Source: Nocardia neocaledoniensis
GTDB lineage: Bacteria; Actinomycetota; Actinomycetes; Mycobacteriales; Mycobacteriaceae
Direction: 5' to 3'
DNA: 57,848 nucleotides
NCBI RefSeq assembly: GCF_029868625.1
Contig: NZ_JARWOJ010000120.1
Coordinates: forward strand, 1 to 57,848
This document shows positions 56,225 through 57,848 of the stretch, piece by piece (the first letter of the stretch is position 1; each line of letters opens with the position of its first letter). The notes below the pieces were generated by a model. The model did not search any database, had not been told where the DNA came from, and saw nothing but the letters and a program-made list of their open reading frames with translations. The position numbers and the translations under genes are program-made.

Positions 56225-57586
56225 TCAGCATTCGCTGCGCGCCGGAACACCCCGCAATCGGTCGTCGAGCCACAGCATCGCCTCCGGGTACCCGGTCACC
56301 GCGCCGATCACGTGCTCGCCGAACACACTGCGGTACACGGCGTTCGCGCCGAGCGAGCACTGTTCGTCGTACAGTTTCCGGGCACCGGCGGCGGGGATCC
56401 AGAACTCCTGCTCGCCGTTGTAGATGTAGAGCGGGGTGGCCGAACGCAGTCCCGACATCCGGGTGATCTCATAGATCTTCGTGGCCAGTTCCGAACGCAG
56501 CGGGTCGGGGATGTTCGCGGCCACGTCGATCGGCAGGTGCAACACGCCGGGAACGGCGAACACACTCACACACTGGTCCTTCATCACCGAGGTGGCCACC
56601 CACCGCGCGAGATTGTTCATCGCCGCCAGGATTTCGGGGCGCTCGCGCCCGATCGCGAACGTCGCCGCCATGAAGATCCCGGAGGCGAGATTGGCGTTCA
56701 TGCTGCGCGAGAGGATCTCGAAATCGGCGGGCACGCCGCCCAGCGCCGCGCCGACGATCGCGTCGGCCAGTTCCGGCGCGTAACTGTCGATCAGCTTCGC
56801 CGCGCCGTGGGTGGCGATGGCGCCGCCGGAATAACCCGTCATCGCGAACCTGCTGTCGCCGAACGCCGTCGGGTCGAGGCCGCGGGTGGCGCGGATCGCG
56901 TCGAGCACCGCGTGCCCGGCGACATAGGGCTCGGCGTAGGCCATCAGCGGGCCCTCGTGGTCGGGTACCAGCACCGCGTAGCCCCGCAGCGCCGCCAGCT
57001 GGGTGGTCGGCGGGAAGAACTCGGTCATGCTCGAATGCAGCGTGAGGCCGTGCGCCAGGGTGTATCCCGGCGTGCAGTCGCGGCCCAACGCGTCGATGGG
57101 CAGGTTGTTGACGAGGACCGGCCGATCGCCGGGTCCGGTCCAGTCGGCGGCGGGCACGAGCAGGGTCGCCGTCGCGAACGACGGCCTGCCCTGGGAGTCG
57201 TCGGTGCGGAACTTGAGCAGCGTCGCCGACCGCAGCGGCACCAGGGTGAGTGGCGCGGCGGTGGCGGCGATGTCGCGGTATTCGATGATCTCGCCCGGCC
57301 CGTAATCGGCCAGGTTCGCCGGCCACTGATCGAACATCGGGTCACCGACCTCGGCGGGCAGCACCGCGGCGCGCAGGGCGGCGAGTTCGGCCTCGGGATC
57401 GGCGGCACCGCCGGAGGGTTGGATGGGCGAGGGCAGCACCTGATCGATCCACTGCTGCAGATCGGGCAGGAATCCCGGGTGCGGCACCGGAATGCCCGGC
57501 GCCGGTGGCGGATCGGCCGCGGCGGTACCCGCGGCGAGGGAACAGAGCAGCGCTATCGAGCAGACCAGCACACGCACAGATCGCAT
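56225..57586 (-). CDS. Secreted lipase (LIP-family esterase)
   Basis: 453 residues. A signal peptide (MRSVRVLVCSIALLCSLAAG, cleaved after TAAADP) leads to a secretory lipase domain: ATLLVPAADW, LVPDHEGPL, the nucleophile in MTGYSGGAIATHG (GxSxG), and GHAVLDAIRATRG. The fold is alpha/beta hydrolase as in Candida/Nocardia secretory lipases (PF03583). It would hydrolyse triacylglycerol or long-chain esters outside the cell. An upstream ATG at 57610 is possible, but 57586 puts the signal peptide first. Converges on the PucR regulator gene. Confidence 0.92.
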   Translation of the reverse strand: MRSVRVLVCSIALLCSLAAGTAAADPPPAPGIPVPHPGFLPDLQQWIDQVLPSPIQPSGGAADPEAELAALRAAVLPAEVGDPMFDQWPANLADYGPGEIIEYRDIAATAAPLTLVPLRSATLLKFRTDDSQGRPSFATATLLVPAADWTGPGDRPVLVNNLPIDALGRDCTPGYTLAHGLTLHSSMTEFFPPTTQLAALRGYAVLVPDHEGPLMAYAEPYVAGHAVLDAIRATRGLDPTAFGDSRFAMTGYSGGAIATHGAAKLIDSYAPELADAIVGAALGGVPADFEILSRSMNANLASGIFMAATFAIGRERPEILAAMNNLARWVATSVMKDQCVSVFAVPGVLHLPIDVAANIPDPLRSELATKIYEITRMSGLRSATPLYIYNGEQEFWIPAAGARKLYDEQCSLGANAVYRSVFGEHVIGAVTGYPEAMLWLDDRLRGVPARSEC

Positions 57587-57676
57587 GGCACACACGCCTT
57601 CGGGTGGCAACGTCGGATTCGTCGTGACGTGCGGCGATGCGGTGCTTCGAATCCCGCCGAACCTCCCCCAATGCGC

Positions 57677-57686
57677 CTGACGTCAG
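57677..57686. promoter_or_regulatory. Palindrome CTGACGTCAG upstream of the lipase
   Basis: A perfect 10-base dyad 91 bases before the lipase start, with a partial copy (ATGACG) just downstream. A dimeric regulator of the TetR/PucR kind could bind; the evidence is the dyad alone. Confidence 0.3.
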
Positions 57687-57786
57687 AACATGACGGTACG
57701 CCGCGCACACCGCGTCGACCCGCCGTCGTGCCCGACTCGTGACGCTCCGCGCCTGGATCGCAACAACTCTCGGCGATGGGGGGCCG

Positions 57787-57848
57787 GGGCGGGGGGGGGG
57801 GGGGGGGGGGGGGGGGCGGGGGCACCCCCCGGGCGCCGGGGGGGGGGG
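57787..57848. repeat. Poly-G window end (probable sequencing artefact)
   Basis: The last 62 bases are almost entirely G, with a run of 26 G (57791-57816) and a few C. It resembles the stretch at 52799 and is best read as loss of signal at a contig end. It should not be translated or searched. Confidence 0.65.

Overview
The window is high-GC actinobacterial DNA, most likely from Nocardia or a close relative (Rhodococcus, Mycobacterium) in the Mycobacteriales. The evidence is the codon bias, frequent GTG/TTG starts, 4-base ATGA/GTGA gene overlaps, a glucosyl-3-phosphoglycerate synthase, an MMPL transporter, LprG/LppX-type lipoproteins and a mycobacterial-style mmsA/acyl-CoA dehydrogenase/mmsB block. 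I see no rRNA, tRNA, insertion sequence, prophage or CRISPR array. No gene-free stretch exceeds about 300 bases.

Layout. 1-6137: valine catabolism operon on the minus strand (mmsA, acyl-CoA dehydrogenase, 3-hydroxyisobutyryl-CoA hydrolase, mmsB, enoyl-CoA hydratase cut by the window edge), divergent from an LCAD-like acyl-CoA dehydrogenase. 6148-10536: a PolA-like polymerase, then an MMPL exporter divergent from a MarR regulator. 10593-17538: an IclR-type regulator divergent from a tight operon cysD, cysNC, a DUF1214-like gene, an SDR and a PAPS sulfotransferase, closed by a perfect 28-base palindrome. It looks like a self-contained sulfation module that makes its own PAPS. 17551-18093: MOSC protein. 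18245-22962: a cobalamin riboswitch controlling a binding protein, two permeases, an ATPase and an odd CbiX-like/[2Fe-2S] protein, so the transporter is best read as B12 uptake. 23016-28182: a ketone-body operon (MHS symporter, 3-hydroxybutyrate dehydrogenase, acetoacetyl-CoA synthetase) with a divergent LysR regulator.

28152-36229: a TerD-family protein, gpgS, and then a lipid/polyketide cluster: LppX/LprG-type lipoprotein, cytochrome b5-fatty acid desaturase, type III polyketide synthase and a SyrD/PvdE-type ABC exporter with a Pro/Gly/His-rich insert. 36423-38664: P450 with an MmyB-type regulator. 38767-42399: a giant Ser/Thr kinase-WD40 protein. 42498-46184: MscS channel, DUF574 methyltransferase and a DHA2 drug exporter. 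46251-48907: membrane Ser/Thr kinase coupled to a lipoprotein gene. 48909-52798: glutathione peroxidase, then a FAD oxidoreductase preceded by a KstR-like motif and a GMC oxidoreductase. 52923-57586: DoxX and ECF41-type sigma factor (divergent), a small FkbH-like HAD protein, a PucR-type regulator and a secreted lipase.

Two stretches (52799-52922 and 57787-57848) are poly-G/poly-C runs that look like sequencing artefacts at strong hairpins or contig ends, not biology. The strongest candidates for an undescribed system are the sulfation operon, the type III PKS/desaturase/exporter cluster, and the CbiX-like iron-sulfur protein of the B12 operon.
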